Below, piece after piece: positions 41,892 through 50,878 of a stretch of DNA of 64,000 nucleotides. The DNA comes from Io17-Chloro-G2 sp034420695 (GTDB lineage Bacteria; Chloroflexota; Dehalococcoidia; Lucifugimonadales; UBA3495), in the NCBI GenBank assembly GCA_034420695.1, contig DAOULB010000032.1, positions 80,828 to 144,827 of the forward strand. Reading direction: 5' to 3'. The position numbers were made by a program, and so were the translations under genes. The notes beneath the pieces were generated by a model. The model was given only the letters and a program-made list of their open reading frames with translations. It ran no database searches and was not told the DNA's origin. Positions within the stretch are counted from its first letter, which is position 1; every line of letters starts with the position of its first letter.

Positions 41892-42695
41892 TCAGGGATT
41901 TATTACGCCGGCGCCCTTGCCGACGATGAAGGTCTCTTGGCGCTCCACATAGTCGCTGACGACGTCGATTAGCGCCTCCGGGCGTTCCAGCACTATGCCG
42001 TGTCCGGCGTCGTACACAATGGAGGTGTGACAGTTTGGAATGCCAGACCGGTAGATGCTGGCTGCTTCTGTGGCCGCCAGACGGTCGTTCAAGCCGAACA
42101 CTGCCAAAGTGGGGCACTGGATTTCGCCCAGCCTTCTTTCAACCCCTGATTCCAACTCCGGAGTGTGCAACTGCCGGAGCGCGTCCAATTCCCGGGTCAT
42201 GGCTGGTTCGTCAACGGTCGCCAGCCTGGAGGGGTCTTCGGGATGAGCCAAGAGCAGGGAACCCAAATCTTCACCACTGCTGGACAGGACCAAGGCGGCA
42301 GGCCTGATGATGGTGGGGGAGACCAGGACAAGGGCTTCGATCTGCTCAGGAGCGGCCAAGGTATGGCACAGGGCCACGTTGGCGGCGAGAGAGGAGCCCA
42401 CCAGGGTAAACTTGCCGCTGTCCAGGGAGGCGGCCGCTTGGGCCGTTATGGCGGCGAGTCCGGGAATGGTCCGGGACTCTAGCGACCGGCCGGGGCCGCC
42501 AAACCCCGGTAGTTCCAGCACCGTTACCCGGAAAGACTCGGCCAATCCGTAGTGGAGACGGGTAAGTCCCATTGAAAGGGTATCCAAGACTATGACCGGG
42601 TCGCCGCTGCCCGCCTGAAAAGTGCGAAACCGGACTCCCGCCGCTTCGATGGACGACTCCTGGAATGAGGCCGCTGCTGTTGGCCTAGATGCCAT
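41892..42695 (-). CDS. Alpha/beta hydrolase
   Basis: A 267-residue alpha/beta-hydrolase. The nucleophile elbow is FTLVGSSLAANVAL (second Ser). The oxyanion region is around VIVLDTLSMGLTR, the acid in FGLNDRLAAT and the His in YDAGHGIVLERPEAL. It starts 10 bases after the LLM oxidoreductase stop in the same direction, so it probably hydrolyses an ester or lactone made by that monooxygenase. The product pathway is inferred. Confidence 0.85.
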   Translation of the reverse strand: MASRPTAAASFQESSIEAAGVRFRTFQAGSGDPVIVLDTLSMGLTRLHYGLAESFRVTVLELPGFGGPGRSLESRTIPGLAAITAQAAASLDSGKFTLVGSSLAANVALCHTLAAPEQIEALVLVSPTIIRPAALVLSSSGEDLGSLLLAHPEDPSRLATVDEPAMTRELDALRQLHTPELESGVERRLGEIQCPTLAVFGLNDRLAATEAASIYRSGIPNCHTSIVYDAGHGIVLERPEALIDVVSDYVERQETFIVGKGAGVINP

Positions 42696-42705
42696 TATCG
42701 CTTCC

Positions 42706-43809
42706 TTAAAATTCCTTAATTCGAGGCAGCACTTCCTTACCGAAGAGCTCGATCTGGCGCATCACGTCCTTGTGGCTGACGCTGGGCTGCTGGAAGAAGA
42801 GGTCCACCACCCCGGTGCCGCACCGGTCGTGGAATGCCTTCATCTGGTCCACGACGGTATCGGGCCCTCCCATAAAGCTCAGGGACGGGGCAGCGCCCAC
42901 CACGTCTCCTTGAGGACTGCCGGCTATGACGTTTCGAAGGTCGAACTGCTCTCCGGTGCGGGCTGCCTGCACCGCCTGTTCCACGGCGTGGCTCATGCCC
43001 AACCGGCGGCGGCTCTGGGGCCCCCTGAGACCGTCGAACCAGTCCTGCGCCTGCTTGTCGGTTTCCCCCAAGTAGATGCTGCCACGGTACACCCGCTGGT
43101 CCGGCTCCGGTTCCCAGCCAGCGTCCTGGCACCACTGGTAGTACTTGTCGGCGACCTTGGCCATCTGTTCTACGGGGATGAAGGACACGCCCAAGCCCAG
43201 GCCGTGGTCGGCGGCATACTTGACAGCGTCGTCGCTCCTGGTGGCCACGATGGCCGGGGGCATTGGCTGCTGCACCGGGTGGGGCCACACCGAGACGGTG
43301 CGGTACTGGTAGTAGCGGCCCTCCCATGCAAAGGGCTCCGGTTCGGTGAGGGCCTTGATGACCAAGTCCATGCCCTCCAGGAGCCTGGCCCGCCCTTCAT
43401 TGGGGTTGATGCCGTAGGTCTGGTCCTCGTTGGGCGTGCCGCGGAGGAACCCAATGATTACCCGCCCATCGGTGAGGTTGTCCAGCATACCCAGTTCTTC
43501 GGCCACCCGCACCGGGTTATTGAGGGGAAGGAGTTGGCCCAGGATGGCGATCCTGACCCGCTTGCATCTTTCAGCCACCGCTGCGGCCATCAACGCCGGG
43601 TTGCCGGTGGCGATGCGGCCGGAGTAGTGGTGCTCTGAGAAGCTGACCCACTCGAAGCCCATCTCCTCGGCGAACTCGCATTCTTCGATGCCTTCTTGGT
43701 AACTCTGGACCGATATCTTGGGGTCATGGTAGCTGGCCGGAATGGGCCAAGTATCCGGAAACTTGCTCCGTTCCGAATAACCCATGGGTCCGAAATAGGA
43801 TGCCTTCAT
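42706..43809 (-). CDS. LLM-class flavin-dependent oxidoreductase
   Basis: A 367-residue luciferase-like flavin monooxygenase. MKASYFGPMGYSER opens the barrel; CEFAEEMGFEWVSFSEHHYSGRIATGNPALMAAAVAERCKRVRIAILGQLLPLNNPVRVAEELGMLDNLTDGRVIIGFLRGTP is diagnostic. The C-terminal FMGGPDTVVDQMKAFHDRCGTGVVDLFF completes it. The ATG at 43809 has GGAGG upstream; the longer frame to 43884 was rejected. It leads a four-gene run with an alpha/beta hydrolase, a cupin and a HEPN-like protein. Confidence 0.9.
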   Translation of the reverse strand: MKASYFGPMGYSERSKFPDTWPIPASYHDPKISVQSYQEGIEECEFAEEMGFEWVSFSEHHYSGRIATGNPALMAAAVAERCKRVRIAILGQLLPLNNPVRVAEELGMLDNLTDGRVIIGFLRGTPNEDQTYGINPNEGRARLLEGMDLVIKALTEPEPFAWEGRYYQYRTVSVWPHPVQQPMPPAIVATRSDDAVKYAADHGLGLGVSFIPVEQMAKVADKYYQWCQDAGWEPEPDQRVYRGSIYLGETDKQAQDWFDGLRGPQSRRRLGMSHAVEQAVQAARTGEQFDLRNVIAGSPQGDVVGAAPSLSFMGGPDTVVDQMKAFHDRCGTGVVDLFFQQPSVSHKDVMRQIELFGKEVLPRIKEF

Positions 43810-44094
43810 AGGCTGCCTCCACTGCCGTGAGTGGCCTGCAATCGACTGCGGTCCCTGCAGGGCACGCCAGCCTGGACGTTTCACGGTGACTGACCGTTGC
43901 TGATATTGTACCTGAAAAACGGCAACCGGCGGTTGATGTTGCCTGTCGCGGGACGACAGCCACTTTCGCCTCCCGCACCAGGCAAGACTAGCAGAACGGG
44001 ACCATTTGCAGGAAATGCCGGCTATGTTCTGCGAAGGTTGCTGCCATTCCGCCAGCCTGGTCCTGAACGAGGGTATTTTCCTCAGACCGGTTAT

Positions 44095-45525
44095 TCAGGT
44101 CTGGGAGATAACCGGCGGTTTGAGGCCGCGAGCCGGGGAGACTGCTTCGTAGGCGTCGGCGACTTGGTACAGGGTGGCCTCATCGAAGGGACGACCGATG
44201 AACTGGACTCCGATGGGGAGACCGGCCTTGGTGAACCCGCAGGGGACTGACATGGAGGGGAGACCGGTGGCGTTGCTGGGCGAGGTGCAACGGGCGGTCA
44301 TTCCGGCTCCCGGTCCACGGGTGGGGTAGGTGGAGCCGGCGATTTCCACCGATTCGGCGTCGATGCGCCAAGCCGCCACCGGGGACGACGGGGTGACGAG
44401 GAAGTCCACGTCTTGCAGCACCCGGGCGTAATCCTCCTTGATGATGCGCTGCACCTTCATTGCCTTGGAGTAGTCCCGGCCCAGCACGAACTGCCCTGCC
44501 AGGGTGCGGTACAACACGGTGGGGCCATAGTCCTCGCGGGACTCTTCAAGGAACTGCTCGTGGGCCACCAGGCTGTCTGCCATGCCGGGGATGCGGAGTG
44601 CTCCGGCGTATTGCATGCTGGGAATGTCTACTTCCCTGGCCTCTACGCCCAACTCCTCAAGGGCGCCAATGGCCCGGCGGACCGCCGCTTCGGTCTCGGG
44701 ATGGACTACGTCGAAGTAATAGTTGGGTATGCCCAGCTTCAGGCCGGAAAGGTCCCGACCCAATGAAGCGGAAAAGTCGGGCATCGGGACCGGCACGGTG
44801 CTGGGGTCCAAGGGGTCGAAGCCGGCGATTATCTGCAACACCGCGGCGCTGTCCCGGGCCGAGCGGGTGATGGGCCCGATGTGGTCGCCATTGAAGCTGG
44901 TGACCATGAGGCCCCGCTGGCTAACCCGGCCGAAGGTCTGCTTCATTCCAACCACGCCGCAGAAGTTGGCCGGGCCGCGGACGGAGCCTCCCAAGTCGGT
45001 GCCCAGGGAGGCGAAGGTTACGCAGGAAGCCACGTTGGCCCCGCCTCCGCCGCTGGAACCGCCGGGAATGTGGTCCAAGTTCCAGGGATTGTGGACGGCC
45101 CCGTAGTGGAGGTTATTGGAAGTGGGCCCGGCGGCGAACTCTTCCAAGTTCTCCTTCCCCAGGATGACTGCGCCGGCCTCTTTGCACCGGGTCACCACCA
45201 AAGCGTCTTCCTCCGGCACATTGACGGACAGTACCTTGGAGCCCACCGTGCTCCGGATGCCGCCGGTGGCGATGTTGTCCTTGATGCCGATGGGAATGCC
45301 GTGGAGCGGTCCTTTGTATTCGCCCCGGCCGATAGCGGCCTCGGCTTCCCTGGCCTGTTCCATGGCTTGATCGCCCAGAATGGTGATGAAGGAGTTGAGC
45401 TTGGGCTGCATCCGGTCCACTTGGGCGAGGGCGGCTTCGGTCAGCTCCACGGGTGACACCTCCCGGGCTTGGAGCATGGGCGCAACCTCGGTGATGGTCA
45501 GGTAGAGGAGTTCGGAGGCGTTCAT
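44095..45525 (-). CDS. Amidase (amidase-signature family)
   Basis: A 476-residue amidase-signature enzyme. The Ser-cisSer-Lys triad is K82 (GIPIGIKDN), S157 (IPGGSSGGGGANV) and S181 (GTDLGGSVRGPANFCGVVG). The remainder is full-length and ends in GLPIGVQFIGRPFDEATLYQVADAYE. It resembles GatA, but no gatB or gatC is adjacent, so a catabolic amidase is more likely. No signal peptide. Confidence 0.92.
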   Translation of the reverse strand: MNASELLYLTITEVAPMLQAREVSPVELTEAALAQVDRMQPKLNSFITILGDQAMEQAREAEAAIGRGEYKGPLHGIPIGIKDNIATGGIRSTVGSKVLSVNVPEEDALVVTRCKEAGAVILGKENLEEFAAGPTSNNLHYGAVHNPWNLDHIPGGSSGGGGANVASCVTFASLGTDLGGSVRGPANFCGVVGMKQTFGRVSQRGLMVTSFNGDHIGPITRSARDSAAVLQIIAGFDPLDPSTVPVPMPDFSASLGRDLSGLKLGIPNYYFDVVHPETEAAVRRAIGALEELGVEAREVDIPSMQYAGALRIPGMADSLVAHEQFLEESREDYGPTVLYRTLAGQFVLGRDYSKAMKVQRIIKEDYARVLQDVDFLVTPSSPVAAWRIDAESVEIAGSTYPTRGPGAGMTARCTSPSNATGLPSMSVPCGFTKAGLPIGVQFIGRPFDEATLYQVADAYEAVSPARGLKPPVISQT

Positions 45526-45640
45526 AGGGCTTCACTTCCTACATGATTCCCACGGGCAGGATGTCCCACGGGCAGGTGGGGCGAGTTTATGCCAGGGCGG
45601 ACGGTAAATCAATTGGATACTATTTCGCTGGCAAAAAGGA

Positions 45641-45720
45641 GTCCTCGTTGACGAGTAGGGGCCCGCGTTTACGAGGAAGAGACCACGTTGGCAGGGAAGA
45701 GTCCGCGTTGACAAGGAGGG
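45641..45720. repeat. Four 20-bp imperfect direct repeats upstream of the aldo/keto reductase
   Basis: Units begin at 45641, 45661, 45681 and 45701, each exactly 20 bases long, approximating g(t/a/c)ccncgtt(g/t)(a/g)c(g/a)aggaagg. Each carries a ttgaca-like hexamer at the same offset (ttgacg, tttacg, ttggca, ttgaca). The last is the -35 of the promoter described at 45708. The two-turn periodicity suggests binding sites for a dimeric regulator. Confidence 0.7.
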
Positions 45721-45736
45721 GCACGCTGCCTATTGT
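45708..45736 (+). promoter_or_regulatory. Strong promoter giving a leaderless aldo/keto reductase mRNA
   Basis: ttgaca (45708-45713), 17 bases, tattgt (45731-45736). The start codon at 45743 lies six bases after the -10 box, just where transcription would begin. No ribosome-binding site is present, so the mRNA is predicted to be leaderless. Confidence 0.7.
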
Positions 45737-45742
45737 GAAGAC

Positions 45743-46705
45743 ATGGATACGAGACTGTTCGGCAAGTTAGGACAAGTCAGCGCCCTGACGTTGGGAGGGG
45801 GCGGAATCGGCCAGGTCTGGGGCCCGACCAGCCGGGACGAGGCGGTGGCCACGGTGCGGGCCGCGGTGGACGCCGGCATCACCATGCTGGACGTGGCTCC
45901 CGGTTACGGCAACGGGGAAGCCGAGTTGGTGGTAGGGGAGGCCTTCGACGGCCGCCTGCCCGAAGGCGTCATGGTTTCCACCAAATGCCGTCTTGGGAAC
46001 CCCGCTCCGGAGCAGGTGTTTCCTATATTCGAGCAGAGCCTGAACGAAAGCTTGACCCGGTTGAAGCTGGAGAGGGTGGACGTGTTCTTCCTGCACAACC
46101 AGATTATTCCCGACGACTCCGTGGAGCGTTACCAGGGTACGCCCCGGACGCTATTCACCGAAGCGGTTATAACGGCGATGCAAAGGCTGGTGTCACAGGG
46201 GCGCGTTGGTGGCTGGGGAATTACGGGCATCGGCGTACCCGAGGCGGTGCTGGAATCCTTGGCAGGCGAGCCAGCGCCGGACGCCATCCAGGTTATAGCC
46301 AACCTCTTGGACTCTCCGGGCGCGATCAAGCGGTACGACGAAGAGGCCAGGCCCAGGGAGATCGCGGGGGCGGCACACAGGCGGGGGCTGGCGGTGATGG
46401 GAATCCGGGCGGTGCAGGCAGGGGCCTTGACCAGCGGACTGGACCGGGAGTTGCCCGCCGACCATCCGGAGATGGTGGACTTTCGCAGGGCGGCGCCCTT
46501 CCGGGAACTGGCCGCTCAACTTGGCGAATCGCCCGCTTCCCTGGCCCACCGCTACTCTCTTTCAATGGACGGCATCGACACGGTGGTGCTGGGAGTAAAG
46601 GACCGGACCGAGCTCCTGGAGTGCGTGGAGGCGGAGGCCAGGGGCAGGCTTGAGCCGGAGTTGATGGCCCGCATCGACGCGTCGGTAGGCCCCGCCGCAG
46701 GCTGA
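45743..46705 (+). CDS. Aldo/keto reductase
   Basis: A 320-residue NAD(P)H-dependent TIM-barrel oxidoreductase. The catalytic tetrad is visible as Asp and Tyr in MLDVAPGYGNGEAE, Lys in MVSTKCRLG and His in VFFLHNQ. RLKLERVDVFFLHN and LAHRYSLSMDGIDTVVLGVKDRTELLECVEA are family landmarks. The substrate is unknown. Transcribed from the repeat-bearing promoter immediately upstream and divergent from the amidase gene. Confidence 0.9.
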   Translation: MDTRLFGKLGQVSALTLGGGGIGQVWGPTSRDEAVATVRAAVDAGITMLDVAPGYGNGEAELVVGEAFDGRLPEGVMVSTKCRLGNPAPEQVFPIFEQSLNESLTRLKLERVDVFFLHNQIIPDDSVERYQGTPRTLFTEAVITAMQRLVSQGRVGGWGITGIGVPEAVLESLAGEPAPDAIQVIANLLDSPGAIKRYDEEARPREIAGAAHRRGLAVMGIRAVQAGALTSGLDRELPADHPEMVDFRRAAPFRELAAQLGESPASLAHRYSLSMDGIDTVVLGVKDRTELLECVEAEARGRLEPELMARIDASVGPAAG

Positions 46706-46786
46706 CGCTGGCCAGATTGGGCCTTGGACTGACCCGACATATTCTCTCTTCAGGCGGCGTAATTTCGCCACATACCAGGGCCGTTA

Positions 46787-46795
46787 TGGTATATT
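46787..46795 (+). promoter_or_regulatory. Extended -10 promoter element upstream of the Rieske oxygenase
   Basis: tggtatatt (TGnTATATT) lies 131 bases before the ATG of the oxygenase gene. A clear -35 is not seen, which is acceptable for extended -10 promoters. Confidence 0.4.
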
Positions 46796-46925
46796 ACTGC
46801 CAATCGCCGCCCCGGCAGGAGGCAACATCCGGCTATTAAGATATGGCCGGGAACCGGGGTCAGGCAAGGAGGGGCAGATACCCGAAGCTTCAGCCGACCA
46901 GAGCGGCAGTTGAAAGGAGAGAGAC

Positions 46926-48242
46926 ATGCTGACTGCTGAGGAGAACAAGAGACTAACTCAAGTTGGTGCGGGCACACCGATGGGCGAGTTGATGCGCCGC
47001 TACTGGCACCCGGTAGCGGGGGCCATCGAACTTAAGGACAATCCCACCAAGTCGGTCCGCATTCTCGGCGAGAACTTGGTGCTTTACAGAGACCGCAGCG
47101 GCAAGCTGGGACTGATAGACGAGTCCTGCCCACACCGGCGCATCAACATGCTCTACGGGATTCCGGAGGAGAACGGGCTACGCTGCCCCTACCACGGGTG
47201 GCTGATGAACGAGACGGGGCAGTGCCTGGAGATGCCCGCCGAATCTCCGGAAAGCACCTTCCCCGACCGGGTCAAGGTGAAGGCCTATCCGGTGCAGGAA
47301 CTGGGCGGACTGGTCTGGGCTTATTTGGGCCCGGAACCGGCCCCGTTGTTGCCTCGATGGGACATGTTCGTCGAAGAGAATGTCCTGAGAGACATCGGAG
47401 TCACCATGTTGCCCTGCAACTGGCTGCAGTGCATGGAGAACTCCTTGGACCCCACCCACGCGGAGTGGCTTCACTCCTACTTCTCCACCTACATCCTGGA
47501 GAGGGAAGGCCACCCCGAGGCGTGGGACCGGTTTATTGCCCGGCACGGCAAGATCGGCTTCGACCTGTTCGAGCACGGGATAGTAAAGCGCAGGGTTTAT
47601 GAGGGCAGCACCGAGGATGACCCGGCTTGGAACGTAGGCCATCCAATTATTTTCCCCAACTACCTGCGGGTGGGGCCCGGCTTCCAAATGAGGGTGCCCA
47701 TTGACGACACCCACACTTGGCACGTGAACTACAATGCCTACCATCCCCCCTACGGCAGCAATATCAAGGTGCCGCCGCAGGAAGACATACCGATGTATGA
47801 CGTTCCCTACAAGGACGAGACCGGACGGTTTACCGTCAACTTCACCATCGGTCAGGACACGATGGCTTGGGTAACGCAAGGGCCGGTGGCCGACCGAACC
47901 AAGGAAAAGCTGGGCGAGTCGGACAAGGGCATCATCATGTACCGCAGGCTGCTGCGGGAGCAGATGGCCATCGTCGAAGACGGCGGCGAGCCGATGAACG
48001 TTTTCCGGGACCCGGAAAAGAACAAGTACATCTACGTGGCCCAGGACGACGACCCCAGGGAACCCCGGACCAACGGCCATTTGAGGGAGGCGCGGCTCAA
48101 CAGGATGATCCCCATGTCGGGTCAGGTCCACGAAGAGACCGGCGAGGCAGTCATGATGCCCACAGGGGCGCACAGCCCCATGGCCCGGCTAGCGCCGAAG
48201 ATCTTTGCCGAGCTGATTGAGGAAAAAGCCAAGGCTGGATAA
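46926..48242 (+). CDS. Rieske non-heme iron oxygenase, alpha subunit
   Basis: A 438-residue aromatic-ring or O-demethylating oxygenase. The Rieske [2Fe-2S] ligands are C68, H70 (ESCPHRR), C87 and H90 (LRCPYHGW). The mononuclear iron site is in NSLDPTHAEWLHS, with H178 and H183. The domain order and length resemble phthalate-4,5-dioxygenase-type alpha subunits. AAAGGAG precedes the ATG. No ferredoxin or reductase gene is adjacent, so electrons must come from elsewhere. Substrate unknown. Confidence 0.93.
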   Translation: MLTAEENKRLTQVGAGTPMGELMRRYWHPVAGAIELKDNPTKSVRILGENLVLYRDRSGKLGLIDESCPHRRINMLYGIPEENGLRCPYHGWLMNETGQCLEMPAESPESTFPDRVKVKAYPVQELGGLVWAYLGPEPAPLLPRWDMFVEENVLRDIGVTMLPCNWLQCMENSLDPTHAEWLHSYFSTYILEREGHPEAWDRFIARHGKIGFDLFEHGIVKRRVYEGSTEDDPAWNVGHPIIFPNYLRVGPGFQMRVPIDDTHTWHVNYNAYHPPYGSNIKVPPQEDIPMYDVPYKDETGRFTVNFTIGQDTMAWVTQGPVADRTKEKLGESDKGIIMYRRLLREQMAIVEDGGEPMNVFRDPEKNKYIYVAQDDDPREPRTNGHLREARLNRMIPMSGQVHEETGEAVMMPTGAHSPMARLAPKIFAELIEEKAKAG

Positions 48243-48291
48243 GTCCGGGCGGCTTGCTCCGTCTCAGGCGAGACAAGAATAGAGTCCAAGA

Positions 48292-48327
48292 AAAGGGCGG
48301 CGCGTCACACGCCGCCCTTTCCGTTTT
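48292..48327 (+). terminator. Rho-independent terminator
   Basis: Stem aaagggcggcg / cgccgcccttt (48292-48302 with 48310-48320), seven-base loop, followed by ccgtttt. It lies 50 bases after the Rieske oxygenase stop. Confidence 0.85.
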
Positions 48328-48502
48328 CCAGGGTGTTGGCCCGGCGCGTAGGGCCAATCGACAAGGAATCTGTATTCCCTTGGAGTAAGGGCCAGGGAAT
48401 CCGCATCAATGAGTTGGGTTAAATCCGCTTTTTGTTCCCGTACAATAGCCGAACCGCTGGTGCGGATTCTTTAGGCGGCGGACTGGACCCTTACGCTTGC
48501 CC

Positions 48503-50230
48503 ATGCGTGTAAACGAACACATCCGGTACGAGCCAGACGACAAGTGTCCTCCCCTAATCATGCTTGGCGTGGCATCCCAGGGGAGCGCGCTGGCGCTGTC
48601 AAACACGGTCACCATCGTGACCATATTCGCGGTGGCGGCCGGGAGCAGCGAAAGTTACCTGTCGTGGGCAGTCTTTGCATCCATGGTGATTGCCGGGATA
48701 GTTACGGTTCACCAGGTCACCAAGCTCGGACGCTTGGGGCCTGGGTACATGCTGCTGATGGGGCCCGGGGTCCCTTTCATGGCAGTCTGCGTGTTGGCGG
48801 CTACGGAAGGCGGGCTGGCGACAATGTCGAGCCTGATAGTCGCGGCCTCGCTGGTCCAGTTCGCCTTGGCACTCTGGCTGGCCCAGTTGCGGCGGATAAT
48901 CACTCCCGTAGTTTCGGGCGTGGCATTCATGGTGATAGCGGTCTCGGCTATGCCAATTGCCGTCGCGAGGCTGGACAACGTGCCTGAGGGCATTTCGCCG
49001 ATGGCAGGACTGGCGGCAGGGGCGGCTACGCTGGCGGCCGCGGCGATTCTGATGCTGCGGGGATCCGGGATCTTCAGGCTGTTGGCGATGCCCATAACTA
49101 TAGTGGCGGGCTGCGTGGTCGCTTTGCCCCTTGGCGTGTATGAAATCCAGCCGGCCTTGGAGGCCCCTTGGTTTGGTCTACCCGAGTTCTCGGCCTGGCC
49201 CGGCTTGAGCCTTACCTTGGACCAGGACTTCTTTGCGCTTCTCCTGGCGTTCCTAATCGTGAGTATTGTAGTTGGCATCAGGGCCAGCAATGAGGGGGCG
49301 GTAATCCAACAGGCGTCCTGGCGGAACCCGCGCGCTCCAGACTTCAGAAGCGTACAGGGAACTCTCAACGTGAGCGGCGTTGCCATCCTGTTGTCCGGCA
49401 TTGCGGGGACGCTGCCAACAATCAACTATCTACCGACGTCCATCTCGCTGATCAATTTTACCGGGGTGGCCGTGCGCCGGGTAGGATATGCCATTGGAGC
49501 GACGCTGATTGGCCTTGCCCTTCTTCCCAAGATAGTCGCCATTCTCCTGACAATTCCGCGACCAGTAACCGGAGCAATCCTGATGATAGTGATGGGGTTG
49601 CTCTTCGTAGAGGGGATACGCACCGTTCTGCAGGATGGTATCAGCCAACAGAAGGCCATCATAATTGGGATTTCGCTTTCAATAGGGGTTGGTTTGCAGA
49701 CTCAGAATGTTCTCGCAGGGTCCCTGGAGGGTCCCTTGGGGGTGGCATTCGGAAACAGCGTGGTGGTGAGCATCCTGGCTGCAGTCCTGATGTCCATGCT
49801 GCTGGAGCTAACCGGTTCCAGACGGAGGCGCCTGGAGACTGAGCTGGACATTTCAGCCCTGCCCGACCTGGAAGACTTCCTTGGCAGGCTGGGTTCCAGG
49901 ATGGGATGGAGCCAGGCTTCAACAGGGCGGCTATGCTCAGCGGGGGAGGAGACCCTGTCCAGCATGTTGCAGTTGCGGGAGGACTACGACATGGATAAGC
50001 CACCCCGCCTTGTGGTCATTGCGCGTCCCGGGGCGGCCACAGTGGAGATGGAGTTCCTGGCGGTGTTTACGGATGAGAACATTGAAGACCGGCTCTCATA
50101 CATGAGTGAGCAAGCGGAGACGCCGGACGTGGGCGAATTCTCTTTCCGCTTGCTGCGTCACTATGCATCTTCGGTACGCCACAGAAAATATCACGGCATC
50201 GACATCGTCACTGTGCAAGTGGATGCATGA
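48503..50230 (+). CDS. NCS2/uracil-xanthine permease-like protein fused to a C-terminal ATPase-like domain (copy 2)
   Basis: A 575-residue paralogue of the protein at 13632. It opens IRYEPDDKCPPLIMLGVASQGSAL, continues with about 13 hydrophobic spans, and then a 140-residue soluble tail: LPDLEDFLGRLGSRMGWSQASTGRLCSAGEETLSSML, PRLVVIARPGAATVEMEFLAVF and FRLLRHYASSVRHRKYHGIDIVTVQV. The tail motif RHYASSVxHRKYxGIDI is nearly identical in both proteins. A tacaat box is at 48441. The ATG at 48503 or a TTG two codons earlier may start. Transport substrate and tail function are unknown. Confidence 0.8.
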   Translation: MRVNEHIRYEPDDKCPPLIMLGVASQGSALALSNTVTIVTIFAVAAGSSESYLSWAVFASMVIAGIVTVHQVTKLGRLGPGYMLLMGPGVPFMAVCVLAATEGGLATMSSLIVAASLVQFALALWLAQLRRIITPVVSGVAFMVIAVSAMPIAVARLDNVPEGISPMAGLAAGAATLAAAAILMLRGSGIFRLLAMPITIVAGCVVALPLGVYEIQPALEAPWFGLPEFSAWPGLSLTLDQDFFALLLAFLIVSIVVGIRASNEGAVIQQASWRNPRAPDFRSVQGTLNVSGVAILLSGIAGTLPTINYLPTSISLINFTGVAVRRVGYAIGATLIGLALLPKIVAILLTIPRPVTGAILMIVMGLLFVEGIRTVLQDGISQQKAIIIGISLSIGVGLQTQNVLAGSLEGPLGVAFGNSVVVSILAAVLMSMLLELTGSRRRRLETELDISALPDLEDFLGRLGSRMGWSQASTGRLCSAGEETLSSMLQLREDYDMDKPPRLVVIARPGAATVEMEFLAVFTDENIEDRLSYMSEQAETPDVGEFSFRLLRHYASSVRHRKYHGIDIVTVQVDA

Positions 50231-50340
50231 CGGCATTTGGTACCATACCGGAGATACCCAACCGGAGGTATCCAGAGACGTTCGTGCATCCCCATGACTT
50301 GCGGATCGCACAAGACAGGAACCAAAAGAGAGGTGCGGAA

Positions 50341-50628
50341 ATGGCAGGGTATTTGATAGCCGACCAAGAGGTAACGGATGAGGGTCTATTCGCTGAGTTC
50401 ACGAGTGGAATGCTGCAGCTTGCCGAGGCCCGCAACGGCAAATACTTGGTGCGCGGAGGCGCCGCCGAAATTGTAGCGGGGGACCGAACGCCTCACCGCG
50501 TGGTTATCATAGAGTTTGAAAGCTACGAACAGGCCCGGGCCTTTGTAAACTCGCCGGAGTACCAAAGGCTCGCGGACATACGCTCGAGGAGCAGCATCGC
50601 CAACACGATAGTCGTCGAAGGCGTTTAA
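50341..50628 (+). CDS. DUF1330 family protein
   Basis: A 95-residue dimeric alpha-beta-barrel type protein. It opens MAGYLIADQEVTDEGLFAEFTSGMLQLAEARNGKYLVRGG, continues RVVIIEFESYEQARAFVNSPEYQRLADIRSRSSIANTIVVEG, and matches the DUF1330 pattern. Function is unknown. The ATG at 50341 has agagagg upstream; the longer in-frame start at 50227 overlaps the preceding gene and was rejected. Confidence 0.88.
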   Translation: MAGYLIADQEVTDEGLFAEFTSGMLQLAEARNGKYLVRGGAAEIVAGDRTPHRVVIIEFESYEQARAFVNSPEYQRLADIRSRSSIANTIVVEGV

Positions 50629-50878
50629 GGCCAAAGCTGGCCACTAGGGTGGCCGGCAATCCAGCGCCTTTCGGATGCTGCGAGAAAGTCCCGCTATGAC
50701 CGCGGGAGGCCCCCAAGGTCTGCTAGACTAGCGTTGAGCGGCATGCCCAATCCGGAGCTTCTCCGGGGGCTGCTCTCAATGAGGACATTAGCAATGACCA
50801 GACCCCGGACGGTGCAGCGGCTCCGTCCGAATTCTCTAGTTGCTGCGGGCATCCGGGGTGGGTGGTCTTCGATCGGGC

